NCBI GenBank assembly: GCA_002307185.1
Contig: DBTT01000021.1
Coordinates: 7,864 to 71,863 of the forward strand
Direction of reading: 5' to 3'
Length of the DNA stretch: 64,000 nucleotides
Source of the DNA: Bacteroidales bacterium UBA1309
GTDB lineage: Bacteria > Bacteroidota > Bacteroidia > Bacteroidales > Dysgonomonadaceae
Shown here: piece after piece, positions 43,039 through 52,038 of the stretch
Numbering within the stretch: the stretch's first letter is position 1
Layout: every line of letters begins with the position of its first letter
Notes under the pieces: generated by a model
Told to the model about the DNA's origin: nothing
The model's database searches: none
The model's input: the letters and a program-made list of their open reading frames with translations, nothing else
Program-made: the position numbers and the translations under genes

Positions 43039-43668
43039 ATGGCAAAAGAAAGCCTTTTGAAAAAATTATTTGCAAACAAGATTTTTGCTAATGTGTTGAT
43101 AATGATAGCCATTTTTGGAGTGCTGATTGTTTTGACATTAATTGGATTGAATCTTTATACACGCCACAATCAGAGCATCACGGTTCCCAATGTGAAAGGC
43201 CTTCAAGTGAATGAGGCTGTATCTTTTCTTTCAACTGCCGGGTTGAAGTACGAAGTTGTAGATTCGGTCTATCGTAGAGGCGGAACCCCCGGCGCCATTC
43301 TTGAGCAAGTACCCAAAGCTTCTTCCCAAATCAAAGTTGGGCGAACAGTTTTTCTCACGGTTCAGGCTTTTGGTCAGCAAATGATTTCGGTTCCCGACCT
43401 AACAGATTATTCCCAACGTCAAGCCATTTCGCTACTCGAAGCATTGGGCTTCACCAATATCCAAATTGATGAGGTATATTCCGAATACAAAGACCTGGTG
43501 ATTTCTGTCGAGTATAATAACAAGCCTCTTAAAAAGGGTCAAAAAGTACCCATAGATGCTTTTGTGCGGATGCAGGTTGGAAATGGGATGCTTGAGCCTG
43601 CTGCGGATAGTATTGATTCTACTCAATCTGAAACAGGCGTTGAGAAGTCTGATGAAAGTTTCTTTTGA
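43039..43668 (+). CDS. Membrane-anchored two-PASTA-domain protein
   Basis: 209-aa protein with one N-terminal membrane helix (about 16-38, IFANVLIMIAIFGVLIVLTLIGL) and two PASTA domains outside (about 47-112, TVPNVKGLQVNEAVSFLSTAG; about 115-180, SVPDLTDYSQRQAISLLEALG). PASTA domains bind peptidoglycan fragments or act as scaffold parts. No kinase domain is attached, unlike the Ser/Thr kinases that carry PASTA in Gram-positives. It precedes rluD and ddl; a role in wall synthesis or sensing is inferred. Confidence 0.87.
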   Translation: MAKESLLKKLFANKIFANVLIMIAIFGVLIVLTLIGLNLYTRHNQSITVPNVKGLQVNEAVSFLSTAGLKYEVVDSVYRRGGTPGAILEQVPKASSQIKVGRTVFLTVQAFGQQMISVPDLTDYSQRQAISLLEALGFTNIQIDEVYSEYKDLVISVEYNNKPLKKGQKVPIDAFVRMQVGNGMLEPAADSIDSTQSETGVEKSDESFF

Positions 43669-43675
43669 TTCAATT

Positions 43676-44761
43676 ATGGAAGAAGAAAATAAAATTTCAG
43701 AAGATTATTGCGTGGATGATATTCTCGATGAGGAAGATTTGGAAGAGTCTTTCCCCTCGGGTGAACTGTTTGAGCATTTTCGTTTTGTAGCCGACAAAGG
43801 CCAGAGCCTTCTCCGAATAGACAAATTCTTGTGCGCGCGCATTGTGGGTGCATCTCGAAACAGGATTCAGCATGCTGCCGATGCAGGTTTTATTCTGGTG
43901 AATGATGTACCGGTGAAATCGAACTACCGTGTGAAGCCACTTGATGTGGTGACGATCGTCATGGACAGGCCCCGCAGGGAGATAGAAATCATTCCTCAAG
44001 ATATACCTTTGGATGTTGTGTATGAAGACGATGAGCTGATGGTGGTGAACAAAGCTGCTGGAATGGTCGTGCATCCCGGACACGGCAATTACGAAGGCAC
44101 ATTGGTGAATGCAATTGCCTATCACCTGAAGGATGTGCCCGGATTCGACACAAAAGACCCACGCCTTGGCTTGGTTCACCGAATAGATAAGAACACTTCG
44201 GGCTTGCTCGTTATTGCAAAAACCGAACATGCCAAAACTTTTCTTTCGGCTCAATTTTTTCATAAAACCACCAAGCGCGAATACAATGCCTTGGTGTGGG
44301 GAAATATCAAAGATGACAAAGGGAGGATTGAAGGGAATATTGGGCGGAGCATCAACGACCGGCTGCAAATGGTGGTTTTCCCCAATGGAGAACATGGCAA
44401 GCCGGCTGTTACCCATTACGAGGTGATCGAACGCTTGGGGTACGTCACATTTGTGCGGTGCATTCTTGAAACTGGCAGAACCCACCAGATCCGTGTGCAC
44501 ATGAAGTATATTGGCCACACGCTCTTTAACGATGAGCGATACGGAGGTGACCAAATACTGAAAGGAACTACCTTCTCAAAATATAAGCAATTCGTACAGA
44601 ACTGTTTTGATGTCTGCCCTCGTCAAGCCCTTCATGCAAAAACATTGGGCTTCATTCATCCTCGAACAGGTGACGAAATGATGTTTGACTCGCCACTTCC
44701 CGATGACATGGTGCAGTTGATCGACCGGTGGGAAACATACATCAGCAATAGAACAATATAA
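43676..44761 (+). CDS. rluD: Ribosomal large subunit pseudouridine synthase, RluD family
   Basis: Converts uridines to pseudouridine in 23S rRNA. The start at 43676 (MEEENKISEDYCVDD) lies 7 bases after the PASTA gene; an ATG at 43652 is also possible. The 361-aa product has an acidic N terminus, an S4 RNA-binding domain (LLRIDKFLCARIVGASRNRIQ) and the catalytic Asp in LGLVHRIDKNTSGLLV, then LETGRTHQIRVHMKYIGH. The extra acidic leader (about 30 residues) is longer than in E. coli. Confidence 0.93.
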   Translation: MEEENKISEDYCVDDILDEEDLEESFPSGELFEHFRFVADKGQSLLRIDKFLCARIVGASRNRIQHAADAGFILVNDVPVKSNYRVKPLDVVTIVMDRPRREIEIIPQDIPLDVVYEDDELMVVNKAAGMVVHPGHGNYEGTLVNAIAYHLKDVPGFDTKDPRLGLVHRIDKNTSGLLVIAKTEHAKTFLSAQFFHKTTKREYNALVWGNIKDDKGRIEGNIGRSINDRLQMVVFPNGEHGKPAVTHYEVIERLGYVTFVRCILETGRTHQIRVHMKYIGHTLFNDERYGGDQILKGTTFSKYKQFVQNCFDVCPRQALHAKTLGFIHPRTGDEMMFDSPLPDDMVQLIDRWETYISNRTI

Positions 44762-44783
44762 GAAAAAGATAAATTTCAACACG

Positions 44784-45758
44784 ATGAAAAAGAATGTAGC
44801 AATAGTGTGGGGCGGATATTCTTCTGAAGCTATCGTCTCGGCCAAAAGCATGGAAGGAATCAGTTCCTTTCTCGACAAAGAAAAATACAATGTCTATCCC
44901 GTAGAGATTCGACGTGACAGGTGGATTGCAAGTCTCGCTGATGGAGCAGTTGGTGAAATCGATAAAAACGATTTCAGCATTGTTGCTCCGGATGGAAGAA
45001 TAAAAATCGATTTTGCTTACATCACGATCCACGGTACTCCAGGCGAAGACGGGCATCTGCAAGGTTATTTCGATATGATCGGGATGCCTTATTCCTCTTG
45101 CGGAATGATGGCTTCTGCACTGACATTCGACAAGTATATTTGCAATAAATTTTTGAAAAATTTTGACCTGAAAGTAGCCGATTCCGCCCTCATCCGCAAA
45201 GGGGATGAATACAGCACCGAAAAAATTGTGGGAGATTTGGGCTTGCCCGTTTTTGTAAAACCAGCTGCGGGAGGCTCCAGTTTTGCTACCACTAAGGTGA
45301 AGGAAGCAGAAAAACTCCGCGAAGCCATAGAATTGGCTTTCGGTGAATCAGGAGAAGTAATTGTTGAAACTTTCATTTCTGGTCGTGAAGTCACTTGTGG
45401 TTGTTGCCAGCTCAAAGGTGAGGTTGTCGTCTTGCCAATCACCGAAGTGGTAACTCAAAATGAGTTCTTTGATTATCAGGCAAAATATGAAGGTCAAGTA
45501 CAAGAAATCACCCCCGCCAGATTGTCTGAGGAAATGACTCGCGAAATCCAGCAAAAAACTTCGTATATTTATCGGCTGATTGGGGCAAAAGGAATTATTC
45601 GTGTTGACTACATCATTTCGGGCGAAATCCCTTTTGTTTTGGAAGTGAATACAACTCCCGGAATGACTGCCACCAGCTTTATTCCCCAACAAGTGCATGC
45701 TGCCGGCCTTGAAATGAAAGACGTTTTGTCTCATATCGTTGATAATCATGGCAGATAA
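44784..45758 (+). CDS. ddl: D-alanine--D-alanine ligase
   Basis: ATP-grasp ligase that makes D-Ala-D-Ala for MurF. The 324-aa protein has VAIVWGGYSSEAIVSAKS near the N terminus, TIHGTPGEDGHLQGYFDMIGMPYSSCG, ATP-grasp KPAAGGSSFATTKV, and GIIRVDYIISGEIPFVLEVNTTPGMTATSF at the end. It follows rluD by 22 bases, completing precursor synthesis together with the dcw genes. Confidence 0.96.
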   Translation: MKKNVAIVWGGYSSEAIVSAKSMEGISSFLDKEKYNVYPVEIRRDRWIASLADGAVGEIDKNDFSIVAPDGRIKIDFAYITIHGTPGEDGHLQGYFDMIGMPYSSCGMMASALTFDKYICNKFLKNFDLKVADSALIRKGDEYSTEKIVGDLGLPVFVKPAAGGSSFATTKVKEAEKLREAIELAFGESGEVIVETFISGREVTCGCCQLKGEVVVLPITEVVTQNEFFDYQAKYEGQVQEITPARLSEEMTREIQQKTSYIYRLIGAKGIIRVDYIISGEIPFVLEVNTTPGMTATSFIPQQVHAAGLEMKDVLSHIVDNHGR

Positions 45759-45781
45759 GAGCCAAACATAAACAAACAAGT

Positions 45782-46942
45782 ATGGATAGTAATACCGACA
45801 GATTTGATGACTTGCGACCTGTAAACGATGACGAAGTAAGTTCCGTTATTAAAGAATTGCTCGCAGATCCGGGATTCAAACATGCCATTGGCTACATTAA
45901 TCCGGGAATGCCTTGGGCGGAATTCTGTGCAGTGATGAGTCGTTTCACAACTAAATTCGAATTTCAATCAAATATTATCGCCCCGGTTGTTGCCGGTCTA
46001 GCCAACAACACCTCTTTGGGCTTCACGGCCAGCGGATGGGAAAATTACGAGGGAGAGAAACCTTATACTTTTATTTCCAATCACCGTGATATTATTCTTG
46101 ATGCCGGTCTATTAAACGTTCTAAGACATAATTACGGACAACAAACCACAGAGATAGCCATTGGGGACAACCTTTTTGTCTTTCCTTGGATAGAAAAGCT
46201 TGTTCGGCTCAACAAGAGTTTTGTTGTTCGCCGCGGTGTGTCGGTTCGTCAGATGTTGGAAGTTTCCAGACATTTGTCAGAATATATCCATTACACAATC
46301 ACTGAAAAAAATGAATCCGTATGGATTGCCCAACGTCAGGGGCGTGCCAAGGATTCTGACGATCGCACTCAGGAAAGCTTGCTGAAAATGTTAGCTCTTG
46401 CACCTGAGAAAATCCCTATTGTAGCTTCTTTGCGAGAACTAAATATTGTGCCGCTCTCTATTTCTTACGAATACGACCCTTGCGATTACCTGAAAGCACA
46501 AGAATTCCAGCTCAAGAGAGACGATCCTGAATATAAAAAGTCCCAAGCCAATGATTTGAAAAATATGGAAACAGGCCTTTTGGGCTTCAAGGGACGCATT
46601 CATTTCAGATTCGCGAAACCCATCAATGACCGCCTCGATGAATATTGTGCCGGATGTGACAAGCAAGAAACCGTGCTGAGAATAGCATCGTTGATCGATA
46701 AGGAAATCCATTCCAATTACGAGATTTATCCTGTCAATTATATTGCCTATGATCTGGTGAATAATTCGCGCCGTTTCGAAGATAAATATAGCACTATTGA
46801 AAGGGAGAAATTCATCCGATATGTGGATGAGCAGATAGACAAAATTCGGATGGAAAACAAAGACTATGCCTTTTTGAAGAAAAAAATATGGGAAATGTAT
46901 TCCAATATTTTGAAAAACTATTTGGCCGCACACGAGGCCTAA
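45782..46942 (+). CDS. Glycerol-phosphate-type acyltransferase
   Basis: 386-aa protein of the PlsC/PlsB superfamily. The acceptor motif is TFISNHRDIILDAGLL, in which His is followed by Asp after five residues rather than the common four, while the substrate motif is SVWIAQRQGRAKDSDDRTQ, replacing the usual FPEGTRS. It lacks membrane helices and is probably peripheral. It might acylate a lipid A-like, ornithine-type or phospholipid acceptor; the sequence does not decide. It follows ddl by 23 bases. Confidence 0.78.
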   Translation: MDSNTDRFDDLRPVNDDEVSSVIKELLADPGFKHAIGYINPGMPWAEFCAVMSRFTTKFEFQSNIIAPVVAGLANNTSLGFTASGWENYEGEKPYTFISNHRDIILDAGLLNVLRHNYGQQTTEIAIGDNLFVFPWIEKLVRLNKSFVVRRGVSVRQMLEVSRHLSEYIHYTITEKNESVWIAQRQGRAKDSDDRTQESLLKMLALAPEKIPIVASLRELNIVPLSISYEYDPCDYLKAQEFQLKRDDPEYKKSQANDLKNMETGLLGFKGRIHFRFAKPINDRLDEYCAGCDKQETVLRIASLIDKEIHSNYEIYPVNYIAYDLVNNSRRFEDKYSTIEREKFIRYVDEQIDKIRMENKDYAFLKKKIWEMYSNILKNYLAAHEA

Positions 46943-46970
46943 TATTTCAAAAATTTGCCAACTAGCAGAA

Positions 46971-47609
46971 ATGAAGCCCAAATTACCGATAATGTATTTT
47001 TACGCATTCCTGATTTCATTTTTCTCAGGAACAGCCATATCTTGCTCCGACGACGAGGCTGATGCTGGATATCTCTCAGGCAAATTTCGTCTCGATATCG
47101 CAACTGTGAGAATCGAAAATACAACCCCTGTCTTAGCACTCGACTCGAAGGATACATTAAGGGCTACGTCGATTTCGGACTTTAGCTTCACTCAAAAAGA
47201 CGGCCAGCGGGTCCTTGTGAACCATTCGCCAGACGAAGGTAGCGGGATTGTGATACACTCGGTTTCGGATATCCTCACCTCCCGAATTTTCACCGCAAAA
47301 TTGGACACGCTTCCCTCTGACCCAGTGAAAATCCAAAGCGTTTGGACCGGCGGCGGATACCTCAACGTGATTCTTTACATGAATTATTATTCAAAGAAAC
47401 ACATATTTGGGCTTTACCGATCGGCAGAGTCGCCCAATGATTTGTATCTGAGCCATGACAAACAAGGAGATAGCGAGGGATACCCTGTTCGGGTATATAT
47501 GTCCTTTTACCTTAATGGATTGCAAAAGTCGTCAAACGATAGCACAAGCTTTTCGGTGACCATCCCCACCTCTTCGGGCGATGAAAACTACGATTTCGTT
47601 TTTCTTTAA
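46971..47609 (+). CDS. NigD-like lipoprotein
   Basis: 212-aa exported protein. The signal ends with lipobox AISC (Cys25) followed by SDDEAD, the Bacteroidetes lipoprotein type that can reach the cell surface. The rest is beta-rich and resembles NigD-like two-domain proteins (VWTGGGYLNVILYMNYYSK and the final VTIPTSS). The function of the family is unknown; it takes its name from a bacteriocin locus. No bacteriocin gene is nearby. Confidence 0.7.
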   Translation: MKPKLPIMYFYAFLISFFSGTAISCSDDEADAGYLSGKFRLDIATVRIENTTPVLALDSKDTLRATSISDFSFTQKDGQRVLVNHSPDEGSGIVIHSVSDILTSRIFTAKLDTLPSDPVKIQSVWTGGGYLNVILYMNYYSKKHIFGLYRSAESPNDLYLSHDKQGDSEGYPVRVYMSFYLNGLQKSSNDSTSFSVTIPTSSGDENYDFVFL

Positions 47610-47642
47610 ACATGTTTCACTGCTATTCTTCAAATTTTTATT

Positions 47643-47650
47643 TACATTTG
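47643..47650 (+). promoter_or_regulatory. -7 box TACATTTG upstream of DUF4468-like gene
   Basis: Matches TAnnTTTG, 27 bases before the first ATG at 47678. No clear -33 element. Confidence 0.4.
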
Positions 47651-47677
47651 TCCTATTAATGACTTCTTAAAATTTGA

Positions 47678-48247
47678 ATGCAAATGAAGTATATTTTCAC
47701 ACTTCTGGCTGTTTTTGCTTTCACCATCTCTTATGCTCAGGCCTCATCGGCGGAGGAGCAATCTTCCATCTTGGTGAAACAAGGGAAAGTTGTTCTCGAA
47801 AAAGAACTTGACTTGATTATTGATAGCAAGAGCGCCTACCAGATATTGCGGTTGTGGGCAAAAGACAATTATGGAAGAGATCCCTTCATTTCGAGTGTTC
47901 GCTACGACAATCAGGGAAAATTCATAACGGCAAAGTCCCGGATTGAACTTTTGTTGCCTCCCGATTCAAAAAACATCCGTGAAAAAATCGTGATGAGGTA
48001 CCGCATAGATGCTTCTATTGCGAATGGAAAATGCGTTGTCACTTTCAGAGAAATAGCCTATTTGTATGAAAATCCGCAGAAACCTCATTTTTTGCCCAAA
48101 ATAAGCAAAGCAGAAGAGTTGATAACGGATCAGGCTTTGTCGTTGAAGGATAGCCAATCCGAATTGCGCTCGAACGTTCGCAAAAGCACGCTCTATTTCA
48201 TCAGTCAAACAACTCAAGAACTTGATCTGCGCCTCCATGGCAAATGA
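47678..48247 (+). CDS. Exported DUF4468-like protein
   Basis: 189-aa protein with a cleavable signal peptide (MKYIFTLLAVFAFTISYAQA); the ATG at 47684 is an equally good start. After it comes an alpha/beta region (LILDSKSAYQILRLWAKDNY-like, then YDNQGKFITAKSRIELLLP, YRIDASIANGKCVVTFREI) that resembles the DUF4468 TBP-like fold common in Bacteroidetes. It has its own -7 box. Function unknown; neighbours are envelope genes. Confidence 0.65.
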   Translation: MQMKYIFTLLAVFAFTISYAQASSAEEQSSILVKQGKVVLEKELDLIIDSKSAYQILRLWAKDNYGRDPFISSVRYDNQGKFITAKSRIELLLPPDSKNIREKIVMRYRIDASIANGKCVVTFREIAYLYENPQKPHFLPKISKAEELITDQALSLKDSQSELRSNVRKSTLYFISQTTQELDLRLHGK

Positions 48248-48310
48248 TATATTTGGTATATTCGCTCAACAGATTCCCTATTCGGGCTTTAAATTATAAT
48301 TCTTAGGGCT

Positions 48311-49000
48311 ATGCGTATTTTATGGAAATGGGCAAAAAGAATTGCCATTTTCTTTTTTGCATTCAGCATTTTTCAGGTGGTTCTGCTCAAATTCGTACCT
48401 GTTTATTTCACTCCGTTGATGTTTATTCGGAGTGCGCAACATCTTTTTGTGGGCGAACCCACAGGTTGGAAACACAAATGGGTGTCGGGTGATCAAATCT
48501 CAAAATACCTTCCACAAGCAGTTACTGCCTCGGAGGACAATCTGTTTTTAGAACACATTGGTTTCGATTTCACTCAAATTGAAAAGGCGAGGGCAGATGC
48601 AGAAGCAGGGAAACGAGCCAGAGGAGCGAGCACCATTTCGCAACAAACCGCCAAGAATGTATTTCTTTGGCCGGGCCGTTCCTTTATCCGAAAGGGATTT
48701 GAAGCTTACTACACTTTGCTAATCGAGCTGATTTGGGGAAAAGAACGGATAATGACGGTGTATTTGAATTCCATTGAAATGGGAGATGGAATATATGGAG
48801 CTGAAGCGGTGGCCCAAGCGCATTTTGGCAAATCAGCCAAGAAACTTACACGCAAAGAGTGCGCACTGATTGCCGCCACATTGCCAAATCCAATCCGATT
48901 TAATTCAGCACATCCGTCTAAATATATTGTACGCCGATCGCACCGGATTATGGCGCTGATGCCAAAAGTGAAATCTGTGGATATCAGGCGAGATGAGTGA
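48311..49000 (+). CDS. mtgA: Monofunctional peptidoglycan glycosyltransferase
   Basis: GT51 enzyme that polymerises lipid II into glycan chains. The 229-aa protein has one N-terminal membrane helix and no transpeptidase domain. Catalytic-site segments are VTASEDNLFLEHIGFDFTQI (first Glu), RGASTISQQTAKNVFLWPGRS, KERIMTVYLNSIEMGDGIYGAEAVAQAHFGKS and AALIAATLPNPIRF-like (ALIAATLPNPIRF). It ends at a strong terminator. It closes the second wall cluster. Confidence 0.95.
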   Translation: MRILWKWAKRIAIFFFAFSIFQVVLLKFVPVYFTPLMFIRSAQHLFVGEPTGWKHKWVSGDQISKYLPQAVTASEDNLFLEHIGFDFTQIEKARADAEAGKRARGASTISQQTAKNVFLWPGRSFIRKGFEAYYTLLIELIWGKERIMTVYLNSIEMGDGIYGAEAVAQAHFGKSAKKLTRKECALIAATLPNPIRFNSAHPSKYIVRRSHRIMALMPKVKSVDIRRDE

Positions 49001-49033
49001 AGAAGGGTTTTGCCTGTGCAGAATTATTTATAC

Positions 49034-49068
49034 AAAAGGAGGTGTTCCAATTGGGACACCTCCTTTTT
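49034..49068. terminator. Bidirectional terminator between mtgA and type IX cargo gene
   Basis: AAAAGGAGGTGT... pairs with ...ACACCTCCTTTTT around the loop TCCAATTGGG; both arms end in T-runs on their own strand, so it can end transcripts from both convergent genes. Confidence 0.9.
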
Positions 49069-49089
49069 GTACTAATATCCACACAGACC

Positions 49090-49989
49090 TTACTTGACAA
49101 GTACCTTCCGTGTTGTGCTTCCGACCTTCACAATATATAATTGTCCTGATGGCACGCTGATTGTACTAGTTCCTTCTGAAACAATCGTTGTCTTCACTAA
49201 CATGCCAAGGGTGCTATACACTTGCACTGTTTCGCCGACATTTGCCGACACGATGATTTCTCCCTTTTGGGCAGAAATTTCAGGTGCATTTCCTCCCTTG
49301 CTGTTTGTCATTGAACTTGTAGATGAAACCGTAAAAGAATAAGTTGGAACTGTCAAAATCGTATTAGACTTCGTGTAGTTGTCCGTATTCGTAATAATTT
49401 CCAATACCTCTTCTTTTGTTCCTGACACCGTTGTGTTTGTGAGGTAGGCATTGTCGGTTTCTGTTGTGGAGGTGGTCATCGCAACAGATGCGCCAGACAA
49501 TGCCGTCGGATAATCTGAGGAATTGCTATTGTCTGCATACGCAAAGCTTTCCGTTGAAAAGGCAAACAGCCAAGCGGCATCTTCGTTTGTGGTAGGGCTC
49601 GTGGTTCCTTCATAGGCCAATACTTGGTCTCCAGATGTAGATAGGTTGAAGCTGCCGTTTGTTGTGACGCTTCCTGTTGTTGAGCTATAAGTTCCCTCTA
49701 ATGTCAATGTGATTACTGTCCCTGCCGGTGTGGCATCCGTGTTTGTCCACTGGATTGTTCCTTCTCCAGTTCTCCACGCCGGTGTTGTTGCATCCCACCC
49801 ATTATCAGTGAAGCTTACAACTGTGTTTGCCGGTATGTCAGCGAGAGCGACAAATGTTAAAGTTTTTGTGGCATCTGCATTCACTCCAATGACTGCGATA
49901 TCACCGGCAGTTAAAGCGTAAGAAGAAAAGCCATAGGTGAACATTGTAACAGCCAAAAACATGGTTTTCAAAAAGTAATTTTTTTTCAT
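49090..49989 (-). CDS. Secreted protein with type IX secretion C-terminal tail
   Basis: 299-aa protein. The start at 49989 (MKKNYFLKTMFLAVTMFTYG) gives a signal peptide; the ATG at 50085 lies upstream without one. The mature body is rich in Thr/Ser and opens with AGDIAVIGVNADATKTLTFV, FTDNGWD and GTIQWTN, a module I have seen at the N terminus of secreted Bacteroidetes proteins and nucleases. The end ISVPSGQLYIVKVGSTTRKVLVK has the GxYxVKxG...TxKVLVK pattern of the Por secretion tail, so export to the cell surface is predicted. Function unknown. Confidence 0.8.
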   Translation of the reverse strand: MKKNYFLKTMFLAVTMFTYGFSSYALTAGDIAVIGVNADATKTLTFVALADIPANTVVSFTDNGWDATTPAWRTGEGTIQWTNTDATPAGTVITLTLEGTYSSTTGSVTTNGSFNLSTSGDQVLAYEGTTSPTTNEDAAWLFAFSTESFAYADNSNSSDYPTALSGASVAMTTSTTETDNAYLTNTTVSGTKEEVLEIITNTDNYTKSNTILTVPTYSFTVSSTSSMTNSKGGNAPEISAQKGEIIVSANVGETVQVYSTLGMLVKTTIVSEGTSTISVPSGQLYIVKVGSTTRKVLVK

Positions 49990-50186
49990 AATTGTAAAAT
50001 TTGAGTTATACATAAAGTTAAAAAAAGTCAGAGTTAGCAAATTCAAAATAGAAATATATTTCGTCTCTGTTTTCACAAGAGACAAAATGCCATTGAAAAT
50101 TCACAGTTGGTGAAAATTAAGATATAAAGTGTATTAAGATTCGAAAGATGTGCTAATGTGCGACCCAATTGGTCGCAGAATAAAAT

Positions 50187-50232
50187 ATCTGAGTGAGATT
50201 ATCTTGCTCATGCAGGCTAACCTCACTCAGAT
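50187..50232 (-). terminator. Terminator of CBM-like type IX cargo gene
   Basis: ATCTGAGTGAGATTA (50187-50201) pairs with TAACCTCACTCAGAT (50218-50232) with one mismatch; on the minus strand it is followed by ATTTTATT. Confidence 0.7.
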
Positions 50233-50241
50233 GATTAAAGT

Positions 50242-51030
50242 TTATTTTACAAGGATTTTTCCTGTAGCCGTTCCAGCTTTAACGATGTACAAGCCTTTGC
50301 TTAAGCCAGTTAATGATGCTTCTCCGCTTTCGATCGTCAAAATTTTGATTTGTTGGCCAACAGTGTTGTACAATATTGCTACTGTGCCATCAACAGCGTC
50401 GCTGTAAAATAATGTCTTTCCAGATGCATAGATAGCATTGGTTGTTGCACCTGTATTGTTTGTGATACCAGCGCTACTGTCTTCCACAAGAGAAAATTTA
50501 TCCCAGTAAACAGTTGCTTTGTTATATGTTCTAACTTGCAATGAAAGAATAGGATAATTGCTGGGGACCGTAAAGCTTATGCTATAAGTTTTCCACACCC
50601 CCATTGTTTCTTTTGCAGATAAATATGCCGTAGTTGTATTTCCACCGGGTCCCTTCATCGTTAATGAGTCAGCAAGGGTCATAGACCAATACTGACTACT
50701 ATCGCTAGTCATAAAATTAGACCAGATGCGTGCATCATATCCGTCACCAGCTTCAATATAATACGCAAAGCTCAAAGTGTACGTTTTGCCTTCTGTCAAA
50801 GTGATCATCTGGCCAAGAGAACTTGTTCCTGTTGCAACAAATTTTGCAGAACTTGAACCATCATAGACTGTTGTTGAATCTTGAGCCATAGTCCCATTAA
50901 CACTAACAGTCCAGCTATCTGGTGTTCCATCCGTCCAATTTTCCAAGCTTGGATTCACCACTAAATTTGTTTGCGCATTAATCAAAATAGTGCAAAATGT
51001 AAAAAAAAATAATAGAGTAATTTTTTTCAT
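50242..51030 (-). CDS. Secreted carbohydrate-binding-like protein with type IX tail
   Basis: 262-aa protein. Signal peptide MKKITLLFFFTFCTILINAQ, then a jelly-roll domain (NLVVNPSLENWTDGTPDSW, YTLSFAYYIEAGDGY, WKTYSISFTVPSNYPILSLQV) of the CBM4/9 kind, then a type IX secretion tail (LYNTVGQQIKILTIESG, GLSKGLYIVKAGTATGKILVK). It is a stand-alone binding module with no catalytic domain, perhaps a surface glycan binder. Its ends are marked by a terminator and an upstream -7 box. Target glycan unknown. Confidence 0.82.
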   Translation of the reverse strand: MKKITLLFFFTFCTILINAQTNLVVNPSLENWTDGTPDSWTVSVNGTMAQDSTTVYDGSSSAKFVATGTSSLGQMITLTEGKTYTLSFAYYIEAGDGYDARIWSNFMTSDSSQYWSMTLADSLTMKGPGGNTTTAYLSAKETMGVWKTYSISFTVPSNYPILSLQVRTYNKATVYWDKFSLVEDSSAGITNNTGATTNAIYASGKTLFYSDAVDGTVAILYNTVGQQIKILTIESGEASLTGLSKGLYIVKAGTATGKILVK

Positions 51031-51075
51031 ATAAAAAAAGTTAAGTTAAATGTATCAGGATTGATTTTATTGTTG

Positions 51076-51083
51076 CAAATGTA
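51076..51083 (-). promoter_or_regulatory. -7 box TACATTTG for CBM-like gene
   Basis: Reads TACATTTG on the minus strand, 46 bases upstream of the start at 51030. Confidence 0.45.
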
Positions 51084-51392
51084 ATATTTTCTCTTTTACA
51101 AATTATTGCATGAATAAATTGTAACCAAAGATTTATATTCTACTTAATGAATCTAAAATAGCAGATCTTAGCGATCCCCGACAAACAATCTTTATCTCTA
51201 AATTTCAAAAATAGTAAATGTATTTGAAATATCCAAAAGGAAAAAATAATTTGTTTTTTCGGAGGCCTTTTTTATTCGTTTTGTTTACAATGAAAGAGGA
51301 ATCTTTAACCTATGAAAAAAACTATTCATGTAGAATATTCCTAAAATAGCTCAAAATCTCAGATTAAAATACCCCTTTTATGCGAAATAGCT

Positions 51393-51400
51393 TATTTTTG
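51393..51400 (+). promoter_or_regulatory. -7 box TATTTTTG for outer-membrane barrel gene
   Basis: Matches TAnnTTTG, giving a leader of about 53 bases before the ATG at 51460. No clear -33 element. Confidence 0.45.
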
Positions 51401-51459
51401 CATCATTGATTGAAATTAAAAAAAGAGAGTAACAAATAATATTTAATAATACTAATCAA

Positions 51460-52035
51460 ATGAAAAAAGCTATTTTGTCCCTTTCGTTCTTGTTTGTTTT
51501 CGCATTGGCGTATTCGCAAGATTATTCATTCCGTTTTGGAGCGAAAGCTGGGTTGAATTATTCGGATTTGAAGTCGGGTGGTGGCTATGATTATTCTCTT
51601 TATCATGGATATACAGTGGGAGCATTCACCGAAATGAGAAAGGCGAGCCTGAAAGATTTTTTTCTGAGAGGAGGGGTCAATTTCTCCCAAAGAGGAGTGA
51701 CTTACAGCAAAGAAGAGACTGTAAATAAATATCTCGAAGTTCCTATCCAGTTGGGATATAAATATAAAGCAACATCATTCTTGAATATCTATGCGCTTGC
51801 CGGCCCCTCCGTTCAGTTCAGGATGTATGGTAATGCCTACATGAAAGGGTTTAGCGATCACGAAATAGAAACTCAAAAGTTTATTGCGGCAGGTGAGGCT
51901 AATATTGGGTTCGAATTTTTGAAACACATCCAATTGGAAGGTGGCTATCAATATGGATTTACTCCTGATTACAAATCTTCAAGTTTTTCTGGAAATAACA
52001 GCACATTTAACCTAACTGTTGGTTTGGCTTTCTAA
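51460..52035 (+). CDS. Outer-membrane beta-barrel protein, PorT/OMP_b-brl_2-like
   Basis: 191-aa protein with signal peptide (MKKAILSLSFLFVFALAYSQ) and alternating beta-strand sequence: FRFGAKAGLNYSDLKSGG, the VGAFTEMR strand, LRGGVNFSQRGVTY, LEVPIQLGYKYK, YALAGPSVQFRMYG and a terminal aromatic strand ending VGLAF. This is the eight-strand small barrel type common in Bacteroidetes. Role unknown. Its stop codon lies 3 bases from the end of a convergent gene, with no terminator between them. Confidence 0.85.
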   Translation: MKKAILSLSFLFVFALAYSQDYSFRFGAKAGLNYSDLKSGGGYDYSLYHGYTVGAFTEMRKASLKDFFLRGGVNFSQRGVTYSKEETVNKYLEVPIQLGYKYKATSFLNIYALAGPSVQFRMYGNAYMKGFSDHEIETQKFIAAGEANIGFEFLKHIQLEGGYQYGFTPDYKSSSFSGNNSTFNLTVGLAF

Positions 52036-52038
52036 GAA

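Larger units (their letters stand above)
51031..51459. other. Divergent intergenic region
   Basis: AT-rich 429-bp gap between divergent genes. It holds a minus-strand -7 box (51076-51083) and a plus-strand -7 box (51393-51400); no coding sequence or repeat is seen between them. Confidence 0.5.
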
